Shown: positions 36,967 through 45,715 of the stretch, piece after piece | Layout of the letters: every line of letters starts with the position of its first letter | Position numbering within the stretch: the stretch's first letter is position 1 | Source of the DNA: VAZQ01 sp036557665 | GTDB lineage: Bacteria > Pseudomonadota > Alphaproteobacteria > Rhizobiales > Xanthobacteraceae | Length of the DNA stretch: 64,000 bases | Direction of reading: 5' to 3' | NCBI GenBank assembly: GCA_036557665.1 | Contig: DATBHG010000087.1 | Coordinates: 1 to 64,000 of the forward strand | Position numbers and translations under genes: made by a program | Notes under the pieces: generated by a model | Database searches by the model: none | What the model was told of the DNA's origin: nothing | The model's input: only the letters and a program-made list of their open reading frames with translations

Positions 36967-38114
36967 GGCCGCTCGCCGGCATGCGGGTGATCGCCGTGGA
37001 GCAGTATGGCGCGGCACCCTATGGCACCATGTTCCTGGCGGAGCTCGGAGCCGAGGTGATCAAGGTCGAGCACGGGGCGACCGGCGGCGACCCGGCGCGT
37101 CACGTCGGCCCGCATCGGCTCGGGCCTGATGACAGCCACTATTTCCAGGCCTGGAATCTCGGCAAGCGCAGCATCACGCTCGACATCAAATCGGACGAAG
37201 GACAGCGGCAATTGCACGCGCTGGTCCGCCGGGCCGAAGCGGTGGTGAACAATCTGCGCGGCAGCCTCGCGGCGCCTCTCGGCCTCGACTACGCGGCCCT
37301 CGGCCGCATCAACCCGGCGGTGGTCTGCCTGCACATCTCGGCCTACGGCCGCGACAACGAGCGCGCGGACTGGCCGGGCTACGATTATCTGATGCAGGCC
37401 GAAGCGGGGCTGATGAGCCTCACCGGCGAGCCGGAAGGGCCGCCGGCACGGGTGGGTGCCTCGATCGTCGATTCGCTCACGGGGCTCACCGGCATCGTCG
37501 GTCTGCTCAGCTGCGTAATGCAGGCGCGTCGGACCGGCCGCGGCTGCGACGTCGACACCTGTCTGTTCGATGTCGCCATGCACCAGCTCACCTACTCCGC
37601 GCTGTGGTACCTCAACGAAGGGCAGGTCTCGGAGCGCTTGCCGCGCAGTGCGCATCTCTCGCTCTCTCCCGTGCAGACGTTTCCGACCGCCGACGGGTGG
37701 GTTTTCGTGATGTGCATGACCGAGAAGTTCTGGCGCATTTTATGCGACGCGATCGGGCGGGCGGACCTGCCGCACGATTCTCGTTTCGCGACGCCGGAAA
37801 GCCGCCGCGAGAACCGCGAGACGCTGAGCGCGTTCCTTGACGCGGAGCTGCGCAGGCAACCGACCGACCACTGGCTCGCGCGGCTCGCCGGCAAGATCCC
37901 GATCGCGCCGGTCTACGACCTCGCCCAGGCGCTGGATGCGCCGTTCACCAGGCGCACCGGCATGCTGCGCAGCGTCGCGCATCCGGCGCGACCCGAGCTG
38001 CGCGTCCTCGCCAATCCGCTGAAGCTCGACGGGGTTCGTCCGCAACAGCGCGCCTGCGCGTCTCTAGGCGCGGACAACGCGCTTCTTCCGTCGCCGGAGG
38101 CCGCGAGCCCATGA
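36963..38114 (+). CDS. CaiB/BaiF family CoA-transferase
   Basis: A 383-residue class III CoA-transferase. The opening PLAGMRVIAVEQYGAAPYGT and AEVIKVEHGATGGDPARH bind CoA, and the catalytic aspartate is Asp170 in VGASIVDSLTG, matching formyl-CoA transferase Asp169. These enzymes move CoA between carboxylic acids by a ternary-complex mechanism. The start overlaps the acyl-CoA dehydrogenase stop (ATGA), and its own stop overlaps the next CoA-transferase, indicating translational coupling. Confidence 0.92.
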   Translation: MRPLAGMRVIAVEQYGAAPYGTMFLAELGAEVIKVEHGATGGDPARHVGPHRLGPDDSHYFQAWNLGKRSITLDIKSDEGQRQLHALVRRAEAVVNNLRGSLAAPLGLDYAALGRINPAVVCLHISAYGRDNERADWPGYDYLMQAEAGLMSLTGEPEGPPARVGASIVDSLTGLTGIVGLLSCVMQARRTGRGCDVDTCLFDVAMHQLTYSALWYLNEGQVSERLPRSAHLSLSPVQTFPTADGWVFVMCMTEKFWRILCDAIGRADLPHDSRFATPESRRENRETLSAFLDAELRRQPTDHWLARLAGKIPIAPVYDLAQALDAPFTRRTGMLRSVAHPARPELRVLANPLKLDGVRPQQRACASLGADNALLPSPEAASP

Positions 38115-39253
38115 AGCTCGATGGCCTCAATGTCATCGACTTGGCCTGGTTTCTGCCCGGGCCCTTCCTCACCATGACGCTTGCCGATCACGGCGCCGAG
38201 GTGATCAAGGTCGAGCCGCCGGACGGAGATCCCGGCCGCCGGATCGCCCCCATGGACGCGCGCACGAGCGCGTTCTTCCGCAATCTCAATCGCGGCAAGA
38301 AAAGCGTGGTCGTCGATCTGAAAACCACCGCTGGGTGCGAGGCGCTGCTCCGCCTGTGTGACCGTGCAGACGTGGTGGTGGAGTCGTTTCGGCCCGGCGT
38401 GGCGCGCCGGCTCGGCATCGACTCCGAGGCGGTGCGCGCCCGCAATCCCCGCATCATCTATTGCTCCATCAGCGCGTTCGGCCAGGACGGCGTGTACGCT
38501 GCGCGGCCGGCGCATGACCTTGCGCTCGAAGCAATGACCGGCGTGCTTGGCCTGACCTTGGGCGAGGACGGCCGGCCCGCCGTTCCCGGCATTCCGATCG
38601 CCGACCAGGTGAGCGCGCTGCAAAGCCTCTCGGGCGTGCTGATGGCCCTGTTGCGACGGCAACAGACCGGACGTGGGGACTACCTCGACATCGCCATGCA
38701 CGATTGTCTGCTCGCCGCATCCGCCAATGTGATGGGATGGGTGACGGACGGCTGCCAGCCCGTGGTCAAGCATCAGCGCAATACCGGGGGCTCCGCTTTC
38801 TACTACATCTATGACACGCGCGACGGCCGGCAGCTCGTGCTGGCGGGACAGGAGCCCAAGTTCGTGCACAACCTGCTGCAGGCACTCGGCCGCGTTGATC
38901 TCGCGCCACTCTGCTTGCGCGGTCCTGGCCCGCACCAGCAGCCCGTCATCGAGTTCTTGCGCGAGACGTTTCGCAAGCGCAGCCTTCCCGAATGGATGAA
39001 TTACCTCTCGGGACTGGATGTCTGCTTCGCCCCGCTGAACACGCTGCCGGAAGCATTCGACGATCCCAATCTGCGCGCGCGCGCGATGCTGCTTGCCGAC
39101 GAAGCCGGACGCCGCCACATCGCGCCGGCCATCCGCTTTCGCGACGAGCCGGCTGAGCCGGTCTTGCGCGAGCCGCTTCTGGGCGAGCACACGGCGGAGA
39201 TTCTGACGCGGATCGGGATGGATGAAGAGGCGCCGCACCCGGCAAGGGGGTGA
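38111..39253 (+). CDS. CaiB/BaiF family CoA-transferase, second copy
   Basis: A 380-residue class III CoA-transferase with GLNVIDLAWFLPGPF, AEVIKVEPPDGDPGRR, a full SVVVDLKTTAG strand and catalytic Asp165 in IPIADQVSALQSLSG. It is clearly divergent from the preceding paralogue, so the two may form a heteromer or act on different acids. The start overlaps the upstream stop as ATGA. It is the last gene of the acyl-CoA dehydrogenase operon. Confidence 0.92.
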   Translation: MKLDGLNVIDLAWFLPGPFLTMTLADHGAEVIKVEPPDGDPGRRIAPMDARTSAFFRNLNRGKKSVVVDLKTTAGCEALLRLCDRADVVVESFRPGVARRLGIDSEAVRARNPRIIYCSISAFGQDGVYAARPAHDLALEAMTGVLGLTLGEDGRPAVPGIPIADQVSALQSLSGVLMALLRRQQTGRGDYLDIAMHDCLLAASANVMGWVTDGCQPVVKHQRNTGGSAFYYIYDTRDGRQLVLAGQEPKFVHNLLQALGRVDLAPLCLRGPGPHQQPVIEFLRETFRKRSLPEWMNYLSGLDVCFAPLNTLPEAFDDPNLRARAMLLADEAGRRHIAPAIRFRDEPAEPVLREPLLGEHTAEILTRIGMDEEAPHPARG

Positions 39254-39428
39254 GCCGGTAATCTGCGGGCCGGCAATTGCAGGAACAGTTCCGCCCTACA
39301 GGCTATGGGATCGATCTGTTTGCACGTGCGTTTGTTTGGTGTGCGACTTGGGGAGGGCACGCGTGCACCAGGTCCGGCGGCTCTGGTCACGCGTGCTTCA
39401 AGACTACCCGCCGCCAGGAGGAGCAAGC

Positions 39429-39932
39429 ATGCCGGAGAAGCGCATCATCGAGAAGGCGCGCAAGGACAAGCGCGCAGGCAAGGCGCCGAGCACCCAGGCA
39501 GGTGAATTCGTGCACGAGGAGATCCGCAAAATCCGCCGCGGCGAGCATGGCGCCAGGTCGCCGGAGCAGGCGATAGCGATCGGCCTCTCCAAGGCACGGC
39601 GCGCGGGCGTTGGCCTGCCTTCGCCGAAGAGGGGCCGGGTCAAGGCGCGCACCCGCAGGAGCGCCAAATACGCCTATGAAGCCGGCCAGCACAAGAGAGA
39701 GACCCAGCGGCGGCCGCGGGTAGCTCGCGCGGTCAAGCGGGTGCTCGAGCATGAGCCGCGCAGCACAGTCTCGCGCGGGCCGCTTTCACGTCATGCCAGG
39801 CGCGCGGCCGCGCACCGCAGCCGCTCCGACCGCCGCACCGCGGCGCGCAAAGCGGTACGCACCAAGGGCGCGCGCGGCCGCTCCAGCGCCGCACACAAAG
39901 CCGCGCGCACGCGAGCGCGTCGCGCGCGCTGA
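39429..39932 (+). CDS. DUF6496-like protein with histone-like basic tail
   Basis: A 167-residue, extremely basic protein. Residues ~10-62 (RAGKAPSTQAGEFVHEEIRK ... EQAIAIGLSKARRAGV) resemble DUF6496. The remainder is an Arg/Ala/Lys-rich, low-complexity tail (SRHARRAAAHRSRSDRRTAA and similar), like histone H1-type tails of bacterial nucleoid proteins. DNA or RNA binding is therefore likely. A strong ribosome binding site (CAGGAGGAG) precedes ATG at 39429, and the longer upstream frame is not homologous. Confidence 0.8.
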   Translation: MPEKRIIEKARKDKRAGKAPSTQAGEFVHEEIRKIRRGEHGARSPEQAIAIGLSKARRAGVGLPSPKRGRVKARTRRSAKYAYEAGQHKRETQRRPRVARAVKRVLEHEPRSTVSRGPLSRHARRAAAHRSRSDRRTAARKAVRTKGARGRSSAAHKAARTRARRAR

Positions 39933-39978
39933 TTTTGGTGGACGCATAATTCCGCAAACGTCCGAGCAGTGCGACGTT

Positions 39979-40007
39979 GTAGCGGCGGGTTTGAAACCCG
40001 CCCCTAC
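39979..40007. repeat. GTAGGGGCGGGTTT palindromic repeat, copy 1
   Basis: A 29-base inverted repeat of the form GTAG(G)GGCGGGTTT...AAACCCGCCCCTAC; this copy lacks one base in the left arm. Its CTA at 40004-40006 reads, on the minus strand, as the TAG stop of the M20-type gene. Confidence 0.9.
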
Positions 40008-41248
40008 AAGCTACCGGCCGATGATGCCTGCATCAGCGCCAAGGCAGTGCGGGCATATATCTTGGCGCAGTCGATCACGTCCTGCTCGTTCACGTAGTCG
40101 TCTATGCCCGCTGAGAGCGTAGGCTGCGGGCCGTAGCAGACGGCTGGAACGCCGAGGTCGCGCCAGCGGCGCGCATCGCTGCCTGGAAGGCGCACGACGA
40201 GCGCGGGCCTCTCTCCGCGCACGTTTTGCACAGCTTGGCCGAGAGCGAGCGTCAGCGGATTGTCCAGCGCGGTCCAATTGGCGTCCCAGGACTTCACGAC
40301 TCTGATGTTCATGTTGCCGCCGGCATCCGCTTCCGCGGCGTGCTTGCGGATCATCGCCTCGCAGGTCTCCGCGCTGATTCCCGGCGGGAGCCGAACATCG
40401 AGCGCCGCCCGCGCGTCCGGCGCCACCTGGCTGCGCACGGTGCCCGCCGCAATGGTCCCGGCATTGAGCGACAGGCGCAGGCCGAGGTTGCCCTCGCCGC
40501 CGCTGACGCCTTCGAGCTCGCGCGGCAGCGTCGCGTAGATGTCGTTCATGGCATCGAGGCGGGCCAGCAGGGACGCAAGCCGCATGACAGCCGTCTGCCC
40601 GCGCATGGCGCGCGAGGCATGCCCGCCGGGCGCACGTGCCTCGATGTCGAGCCAAAGGAGTCCTTTCTCGGCCGCCGCAAGGCCCATGAAACCCGGCCCC
40701 TCGCCGCTGACGAGGAAATCGCCGGCAAGGTCGGGGCGCGCGCGCAGCAGAAACACGGTGCCGCGCTCGCCGAACATGACCTCGTCGGAGACGGCGGTCA
40801 TGCTCAGCCGCCCGCTCCAGACATTGCGATGTCGGTGCAGGACCGCGCTCGTCACGCACATGGCGGCGAGCGCGCCCTTCATGTTGCCGAGACCCAGGCC
40901 GTAGAGGCGGCCGCCGCGGCGGGTGAGGCGGAACACCGGCACGCTCCAGGCGCCCTCGTCGCCCGCCTCCATGGTGTCCATGTGGGCGTTGAAGACGACG
41001 TGGCGTCCGCCGGACGCACCCGCAATCTGCGCCAGCACATTCGGCGCCTCGTCGTCCGCTTGGATGAGCTCGCTCGCCACGCCGTTCGCGCCGAGGTAGC
41101 GGCGCACGACCTCGGTCACTTGGGCGGTGCGGCCCGGAGGATTGACGCTTTCGGCGGCTACGAGCGCTCCGCACAGGGAGATGAGCTCCTCGCGCGCGGC
41201 GTCGATCTCGGCAGATACGGTCGCGGCGAGATCCGAGACCTTGTTCAT
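40004..41248 (-). CDS. M20-family peptidase-like protein with degenerate metal site
   Basis: A 414-residue protein with the ArgE/DapE/YgeY fold: catalytic domain, lid/dimerisation domain with GGHAS (His210), then catalytic domain. The first metal motif FNAHMDTM (His89, Asp91) is intact. The bridging aspartate of the GRGxxDMKG motif is Asn122 in GLGLGNMKGA. The Glu-Glu pair is Glu156-Val157 in SDEVMFG, and the final metal histidine is Ala380 in LSAGIDDYV. Hydrolysis by the usual two-metal mechanism therefore looks unlikely. It follows a DpaL gene by 94 bp, like E. coli ygeX-ygeY. Confidence 0.85.
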   Translation of the reverse strand: MNKVSDLAATVSAEIDAAREELISLCGALVAAESVNPPGRTAQVTEVVRRYLGANGVASELIQADDEAPNVLAQIAGASGGRHVVFNAHMDTMEAGDEGAWSVPVFRLTRRGGRLYGLGLGNMKGALAAMCVTSAVLHRHRNVWSGRLSMTAVSDEVMFGERGTVFLLRARPDLAGDFLVSGEGPGFMGLAAAEKGLLWLDIEARAPGGHASRAMRGQTAVMRLASLLARLDAMNDIYATLPRELEGVSGGEGNLGLRLSLNAGTIAAGTVRSQVAPDARAALDVRLPPGISAETCEAMIRKHAAEADAGGNMNIRVVKSWDANWTALDNPLTLALGQAVQNVRGERPALVVRLPGSDARRWRDLGVPAVCYGPQPTLSAGIDDYVNEQDVIDCAKIYARTALALMQASSAGSL

Positions 41249-41342
41249 ATGTCCGGGAAACCTTTGATCGGATGATGCCGCGGCGTTTTACACCGGGATG
41301 CCCGGCCATGACGACCCGCGGATTTCGACATCAGCCGACATC

Positions 41343-42554
41343 TCATGAAAGAACATCATCGGGCCGACGCCCGACTATGGCGCGCCAGGTATCGGGATCC
41401 GTGGCGCCTTCCGTGCCGATGACGAGGACACGGCTTTCGCCGTCGAGGCCCAGATCGACGCGCGCCCTGGTGTCGGCGCACGCGAGCAACAGCGCGGCCA
41501 ATCCTGCCACCCCCGATTCTCCGGCGACGATCGGAGCATCGCCGCAGCGCCCTTCCGCCAGGAGGCGCATGCAATCCGCGGCGGCCGCATCGTCGATGCT
41601 TACGCAAGCGTCGGCGCCGGGGCCGAGAATTGCCCAGGCGAGGGGGGAGACCTCGCCACAGGCGAGCCCACCCATGATGGTGTCGAGCGCCCCTTCCGCC
41701 GGAGTCGGGCGACCTGCATGCACACTGCGCAGGATGCAGTCGGCAGAATGCGGCTCGACCACGACGAGGCGCGGGCGCGCGCTGCCGCAGCGCTCCCAGA
41801 GATACGCGCAAGTGGCAGCCGCGAGGCCGCCAACGCCGCCCTGCACGAACACGTGTGACGGCACGCCGGCGCACTGCGACAGGGCCTCATCAGCGATCAG
41901 ACAATAACCTTGCATCACGTCGCGCGGCGCCTCGAAGCTGCCGTCAGCGGAGGTGTCGGACACCACGTGCCAGCCCTGCGCCGCGGCGTCCGACGCGGCT
42001 TTGCGTACCGCGTCGTCGAAGGTGCCGTCGATGCGGCGCACCTGCGCGCCGTAAGCCTCGATGGCGCGGGAGCGTCCTTCGCTCACCACGCCGGGCATGT
42101 AGATCACGCAGGCACAACGGAAAGTGCGGGCGCCCCAGGCGACCGAGCGCCCGTGGTTGCCGTCGGTCGCGCAAGTGACGGTCACGCGCGAGGTGACATC
42201 GGAGCTCCCGCCGCAAGCGAGATCGCGCGAGGAAACCGCGGCGTGCGTCGTTGCGAGGATGTGGCGCCGCAGGACCTCGAGCACGGCATAGGCACCCCCC
42301 AGCGCCTTGAAGCTGCCGATGCCGAAGCGCTTGCCTTCGTCCTTGTAGAGGATCTCGCCTAGCCCCGCCCGGGCGGCAAGCCTCGACAGGCAGCGCAACG
42401 GAGTTGGCGCATGGCCCGGCCAGGACGTGATCTCGCGCTTGGCCTGGGCGAAGGCGGCAAGGCTCAGGATTTTTTCGCGGCCGTCCTCGCCGAAGGCGCG
42501 CGCGCGTGCCGCGCGCTGATTGAGGACACAGTGGAGCCCCGTGGAGTTCAGCAT
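41343..42554 (-). CDS. dpaL: diaminopropionate ammonia-lyase
   Basis: A 403-residue fold-type II PLP enzyme of the YgeX/DpaL group. The PLP lysine is Lys83 in FGIGSFKALGGAYA, VTCATDGNHGRSVAWGA binds the substrate carboxylate, and FVQGGVGGLAAATCAYLWER is the phosphate-binding glycine loop. It converts 2,3-diaminopropionate to pyruvate and ammonia. The downstream M20-type gene on the same strand repeats the E. coli ygeX-ygeY arrangement. Length matches the family. Confidence 0.9.
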   Translation of the reverse strand: MLNSTGLHCVLNQRAARARAFGEDGREKILSLAAFAQAKREITSWPGHAPTPLRCLSRLAARAGLGEILYKDEGKRFGIGSFKALGGAYAVLEVLRRHILATTHAAVSSRDLACGGSSDVTSRVTVTCATDGNHGRSVAWGARTFRCACVIYMPGVVSEGRSRAIEAYGAQVRRIDGTFDDAVRKAASDAAAQGWHVVSDTSADGSFEAPRDVMQGYCLIADEALSQCAGVPSHVFVQGGVGGLAAATCAYLWERCGSARPRLVVVEPHSADCILRSVHAGRPTPAEGALDTIMGGLACGEVSPLAWAILGPGADACVSIDDAAAADCMRLLAEGRCGDAPIVAGESGVAGLAALLLACADTRARVDLGLDGESRVLVIGTEGATDPDTWRAIVGRRPDDVLS

Positions 42555-42565
42555 TTCACGTCATG

Positions 42566-42639
42566 CGTAGCCCGGATCGCGCCTGCGCAATCCGGGGAGA
42601 GCCTTCCCGGATGGCGCGAAGAGCGCCATCCGGGCTACG
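42566..42639. repeat. CGTAGCCCGGAT palindromic repeat
   Basis: Outer arms CGTAGCCCGGAT at the left end and ATCCGGGCTACG (42628-42639) pair with each other. Inside, CCCGGAT...ATCCGGG and GGATGGCGC...GCGCCATCC form sub-hairpins. The element occupies most of the 99-bp gap between dpaL and the DUF1445 gene and resembles the CGTAGCCCGGATGGCGC repeats seen between genes in many proteobacteria. Confidence 0.8.
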
Positions 42640-42653
42640 AACCCGGCCTGCTG

Positions 42654-43499
42654 TCAAACGATTGCAAGCGTGGAGCTGCGCAGGTCGGTGATGAGCATGC
42701 ACGAGGGCGCGTGCGTAATGCACAGCGGCGGCTTGGCGTTCTTGAGCGCGAGCTGGGGGGTGAGCCCACAGGCCCAGAACACCGGCAGCTCGTCGGCGGC
42801 AACTTCGGGGTCGCCGACGTCCTGGTAGCGCTGGCTCAGATCGACCCCGATCGCCTCGGGGTTGCCGATATGGATCGGGGCGCCGTGCACGTTGGGAAAA
42901 CGCGACGTGATCTGCACGGCGCGGATGGCATCGGCCGGTTGGAACGCGCGCATGGTGACCATGAGCGGCCCCCGGAACGGCCCGGCCGCTACCGTCTCGA
43001 TGGTGGTTTGATAGACCGCCGCCACGTTGTTGCGCTCCAGAAACCGCAGCCGCAGCCCGGCCTGGACGAGGGCCTCCTCGAAGGAGAACGAGCAGCCGAG
43101 CGCAAACGTGACGAGGTCGTCGCGCCAATACGCGCTGATGTCGGTGACCTCTTTTACGAGCTCGCCGTGCTCGAACACATGATAGCGTACGATATCGCTG
43201 CGGATATCGAGATCCTCGGCAAGCGTGGGCAGATGCGGATCGCCGGGGTCGGAGCGCGCCAGCAGCGGGCAGGGCTTGGGATTGCGCTGGCAGTAGAGCA
43301 AAAAGTCCTCGGCGAAGGCGCGGGGCAGGATGCAGATGTTGGCCTGCACGCGTCCCGGCGCGATGCCCGCGGTATAGCCGCGGTAGCGACCGGAGCGGAT
43401 GGCGTGCCGCGCCGCGCGCGGATCCCGGCGGTCGAAGCCGGTCGTCAAGGAGTCGTCTCCCCGTCGCCCATGCGGGCGTTGCAGTTCCGCGCCGGACAT
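42654..43499 (-). CDS. YcsI/DUF1445 family protein (putative hydro-lyase)
   Basis: A 281-residue protein. The segments GYTAGIAPGRVQANICILP (residues ~41-59), FLLYCQRNPKPCPLL and FALGCSFSFEEAL match the YcsI/DUF1445 family, which includes D-glutamate cyclase-related enzymes and is often annotated as a putative hydro-lyase. The conserved HGAPIHIGNPEAIGV follows. A role in amino- or hydroxy-acid breakdown would fit the adjacent diaminopropionate lyase, but the reaction is unknown. ATG at 43499 is chosen; the longer frame runs into repeats. Confidence 0.87.
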   Translation of the reverse strand: MSGAELQRPHGRRGDDSLTTGFDRRDPRAARHAIRSGRYRGYTAGIAPGRVQANICILPRAFAEDFLLYCQRNPKPCPLLARSDPGDPHLPTLAEDLDIRSDIVRYHVFEHGELVKEVTDISAYWRDDLVTFALGCSFSFEEALVQAGLRLRFLERNNVAAVYQTTIETVAAGPFRGPLMVTMRAFQPADAIRAVQITSRFPNVHGAPIHIGNPEAIGVDLSQRYQDVGDPEVAADELPVFWACGLTPQLALKNAKPPLCITHAPSCMLITDLRSSTLAIV

Positions 43500-43546
43500 C
43501 ACATCACCCGACAGGTTTGACTTGCAGCATGCGGCATTGTGCAACG

Positions 43547-43566
43547 CCGCCCCTGCTGCGGGGCGG
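43547..43566. repeat. short GC hairpin between divergent genes
   Basis: CCGCCCC (43547-43553) and GGGGCGG (43560-43566) form a seven-base stem with a TGCTGC loop, ~50 bases upstream of the DUF1445 start and before the palindromic repeat at 43618. Confidence 0.5.
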
Positions 43567-43617
43567 TATACCAAAGCGAATCCACGCTTGTATACTCGCT
43601 GCCACGGACGAGAGCTC

Positions 43618-43646
43618 GTAGGGGCGGGTTTCGCACCCGCCCCTGC
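43618..43646. repeat. GTAGGGGCGGGTTT palindromic repeat, copy 2
   Basis: A copy with the centre TCGCA instead of TCAAA and a final TGC instead of TAC. It lies 34 bases before the start of the substrate-binding gene at 43681, within its probable 5' leader. Unlike the other three copies it supplies no stop codon. Confidence 0.9.
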
Positions 43647-43680
43647 CTGCGGAGACAGTCGAGGCGTTGTTGGAAGGGTG

Positions 43681-44673
43681 ATGATGAGCTCTGGATTACG
43701 CACCGCGGTATGCGGGTCGTTCGTAGCAGCGTGTGCGCTCGTTGCCGGGACGGGCGCGCAGGCCGCCGAGAACGTCACCCTGATCACGGACTTCGGGTTC
43801 AACGGCCGGCACGCGTATTTCTTTGTCGCCCTGGACAAGGGCTACTACAAGGCTGCGGATCTAGACGTGAAGATCGTCCGCGGCCAGGGCTCGGTCGATG
43901 CCATCCGCCAGGTCGGCGCCAACAACGCGACAGTCGGCTTTGCCGACGCGGGATCGCTGGTGCTCTCGCGCGCCAACGATCAGATTCCGGTCAAGCTGGT
44001 CGCGATCGTCTATGCCAAGCCCCCGCAGGCGGTGTTCTGCCGGGAGGACTCGGGCCTCAAAAAACCCAAGGATCTCGAAGGTGCGTCCATCGCCAATCCG
44101 GCGGGAGGCGCGACTGTCGACATGTTTCCGGTCTATGCCAAGGCGGCCGGCTTCGATGCCAGCAAGGTCAAATGGATCGTCGCGGGGAGCGACTCGCTCC
44201 CCGGGCTGCTCGCGAGCAATCGGGTGCCGTGCGTCGGGCAGTTCACCGTCGGCGAGCCGCTCCTGCGCATGCAGGCCGCCCCGGCAAAACTGGTGCGCTT
44301 CGCCTTTGCCGATGCCGGGGTGAGCTACTACGGCAATGGCATCGTTGCGACCGACGCCACTATCGCCGCCAAGCCGGATGTGGTCCGCCGGTTCGTGGCG
44401 GCGACCATTCATGGCATGCGCGACGCCTTTGCCAGTCCCGAGGAGGCCGGAGCGATCATGCACAAATACCACCCGACCGTTGAGGTCGCGGTGGCAAAGG
44501 GCGAAACCGAGGCGGTGGCGGAGCTGGCCCAGGTCCAAGGCCGCGAGCTGGGGCTGGTCGATCCGGCGCGCATGGCGGAGACCATCGACGTGATCAAGAG
44601 CGTGTTCACACTCAAGCACCCCGTGAGCGTCGAGGACGTCTTTGTACCGGGCTTCGTGGGGAAGGGTTCGTGA
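43681..44673 (+). CDS. ABC-type NMT1/THI5-like substrate-binding protein
   Basis: A 330-residue secreted protein with a signal peptide (hydrophobic residues ~10-26, cleavage after AQAAE). The mature part LITDFGFNGRHAYFFVALDKGYYKAADLDV and VDAIRQVGANNATVGFADAG are typical of NMT1/SsuA-like receptors for nitrile, pyrimidine or sulfonate ligands. No ABC permease or ATPase genes are adjacent. Its stop overlaps the GTG start of a second, signal-less paralogue. GGAAGGG precedes the start, where ATG ATG gives two possible initiation codons. Confidence 0.88.
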   Translation: MMSSGLRTAVCGSFVAACALVAGTGAQAAENVTLITDFGFNGRHAYFFVALDKGYYKAADLDVKIVRGQGSVDAIRQVGANNATVGFADAGSLVLSRANDQIPVKLVAIVYAKPPQAVFCREDSGLKKPKDLEGASIANPAGGATVDMFPVYAKAAGFDASKVKWIVAGSDSLPGLLASNRVPCVGQFTVGEPLLRMQAAPAKLVRFAFADAGVSYYGNGIVATDATIAAKPDVVRRFVAATIHGMRDAFASPEEAGAIMHKYHPTVEVAVAKGETEAVAELAQVQGRELGLVDPARMAETIDVIKSVFTLKHPVSVEDVFVPGFVGKGS

Positions 44674-45614
44674 CGGATGCAAGAGTCGCGGTCCCGGACC
44701 TTGTTTCCAACTCGTATTTTCCAGCGATTGCCGCGATCGAGCTGGGCCTCTTCACCAAAGAGGGCCTGACAGCTTCGCATGAGCTGATCTTTCCCAACTA
44801 CAAGGCCTACGAGGCCCTGCGCGACGGACGGGTCGACTTCGTCGCGGGGCCGGCGCACGTGCTGTTCCGCGCATTCCCGCAGGGCCGCGGCGCCATGCTC
44901 GTGGCGGCACTGTCCCAGGGCATGTACTGGCTCCTGGTCATGCGGGCGGAGCTTGCGGTCACCCCGGGAGATGTGAATGCCGTCAAGGGACGAACCATCG
45001 GCGCGGCCCCGCTGGTCAGCGAAGGCCTCGAGCGCCTCCTTATCGATGCCGGCCTCGACCTTGAACGCGACAAGGTGCGCATCGTCGGCGTGCCGGGCAC
45101 CAGCGAGCCCGGGGTCTCCTCCGGGGTCGCCGCCGCCAAGGCTCTCGAGGAGGGAAAGCTCGATGGCTTTTGGGCGAACGCCATGGGTGCGGAGAATGCG
45201 ATCCGCCGCGGCATCGGTAAGGTCGTGTTGGACGTGCGCCGCGGGCTCGGCCCCGTTGCGGCTTTCCACTACACCATGCCGGTGTTGGCCACGTCCGCGC
45301 GGCTGGTCCAGCAAAGTCCTGAGATCGCGGCCGCGGCCGTGCGCGCGGTGGTGAGCGCGCAACGCACGATCAAGGCGGATGTCGGACTCGCCACCAAGGT
45401 GGGTCGTGCCCTGTTCCCACCGGCCGAGGCCGAAGCGATCGCCGCCGTGGTGGAGCGCGATCTGCCGTTTTATGACGCGACGATCTCGCCGGCGGCGATT
45501 GCGGGACTCGATCGCTTCGCGCGGGCCACCGGCCTGCTCGATGCTCCGGTGGGGTACGATGCGCTGGTCGCCACCCAGTTCTGCCCGCTGTGGGCTGGCC
45601 AAAGTCAACAATGA
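44670..45614 (+). CDS. NMT1-like substrate-binding-fold protein without signal peptide
   Basis: A 314-residue protein starting at a GTG that overlaps the previous stop (GTGA). It has the periplasmic-binding-protein fold, with SNSYFPAIAAIELGLFTKEG and DFVAGPAHVLFRAFPQGRGA early and a later hinge around VPGTSEPGVSSGVAAAKAL. The N-terminus MTDARVAVPDLV lacks any hydrophobic export segment, so it is predicted to stay in the cytoplasm, unlike its neighbour. It may be a ligand sensor or enzyme subunit that retained the fold. Confidence 0.75.
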   Translation: MTDARVAVPDLVSNSYFPAIAAIELGLFTKEGLTASHELIFPNYKAYEALRDGRVDFVAGPAHVLFRAFPQGRGAMLVAALSQGMYWLLVMRAELAVTPGDVNAVKGRTIGAAPLVSEGLERLLIDAGLDLERDKVRIVGVPGTSEPGVSSGVAAAKALEEGKLDGFWANAMGAENAIRRGIGKVVLDVRRGLGPVAAFHYTMPVLATSARLVQQSPEIAAAAVRAVVSAQRTIKADVGLATKVGRALFPPAEAEAIAAVVERDLPFYDATISPAAIAGLDRFARATGLLDAPVGYDALVATQFCPLWAGQSQQ

Positions 45615-45715
45615 CGCTCTCCCGCGCCATGTTGCTTGGCGAACCATCGACCCAAATTCTACCGCCATGTCTTAAACCCGCTGGCATTTCGTGGCTGCCT
45701 CGCCTAGAGTGGCAA

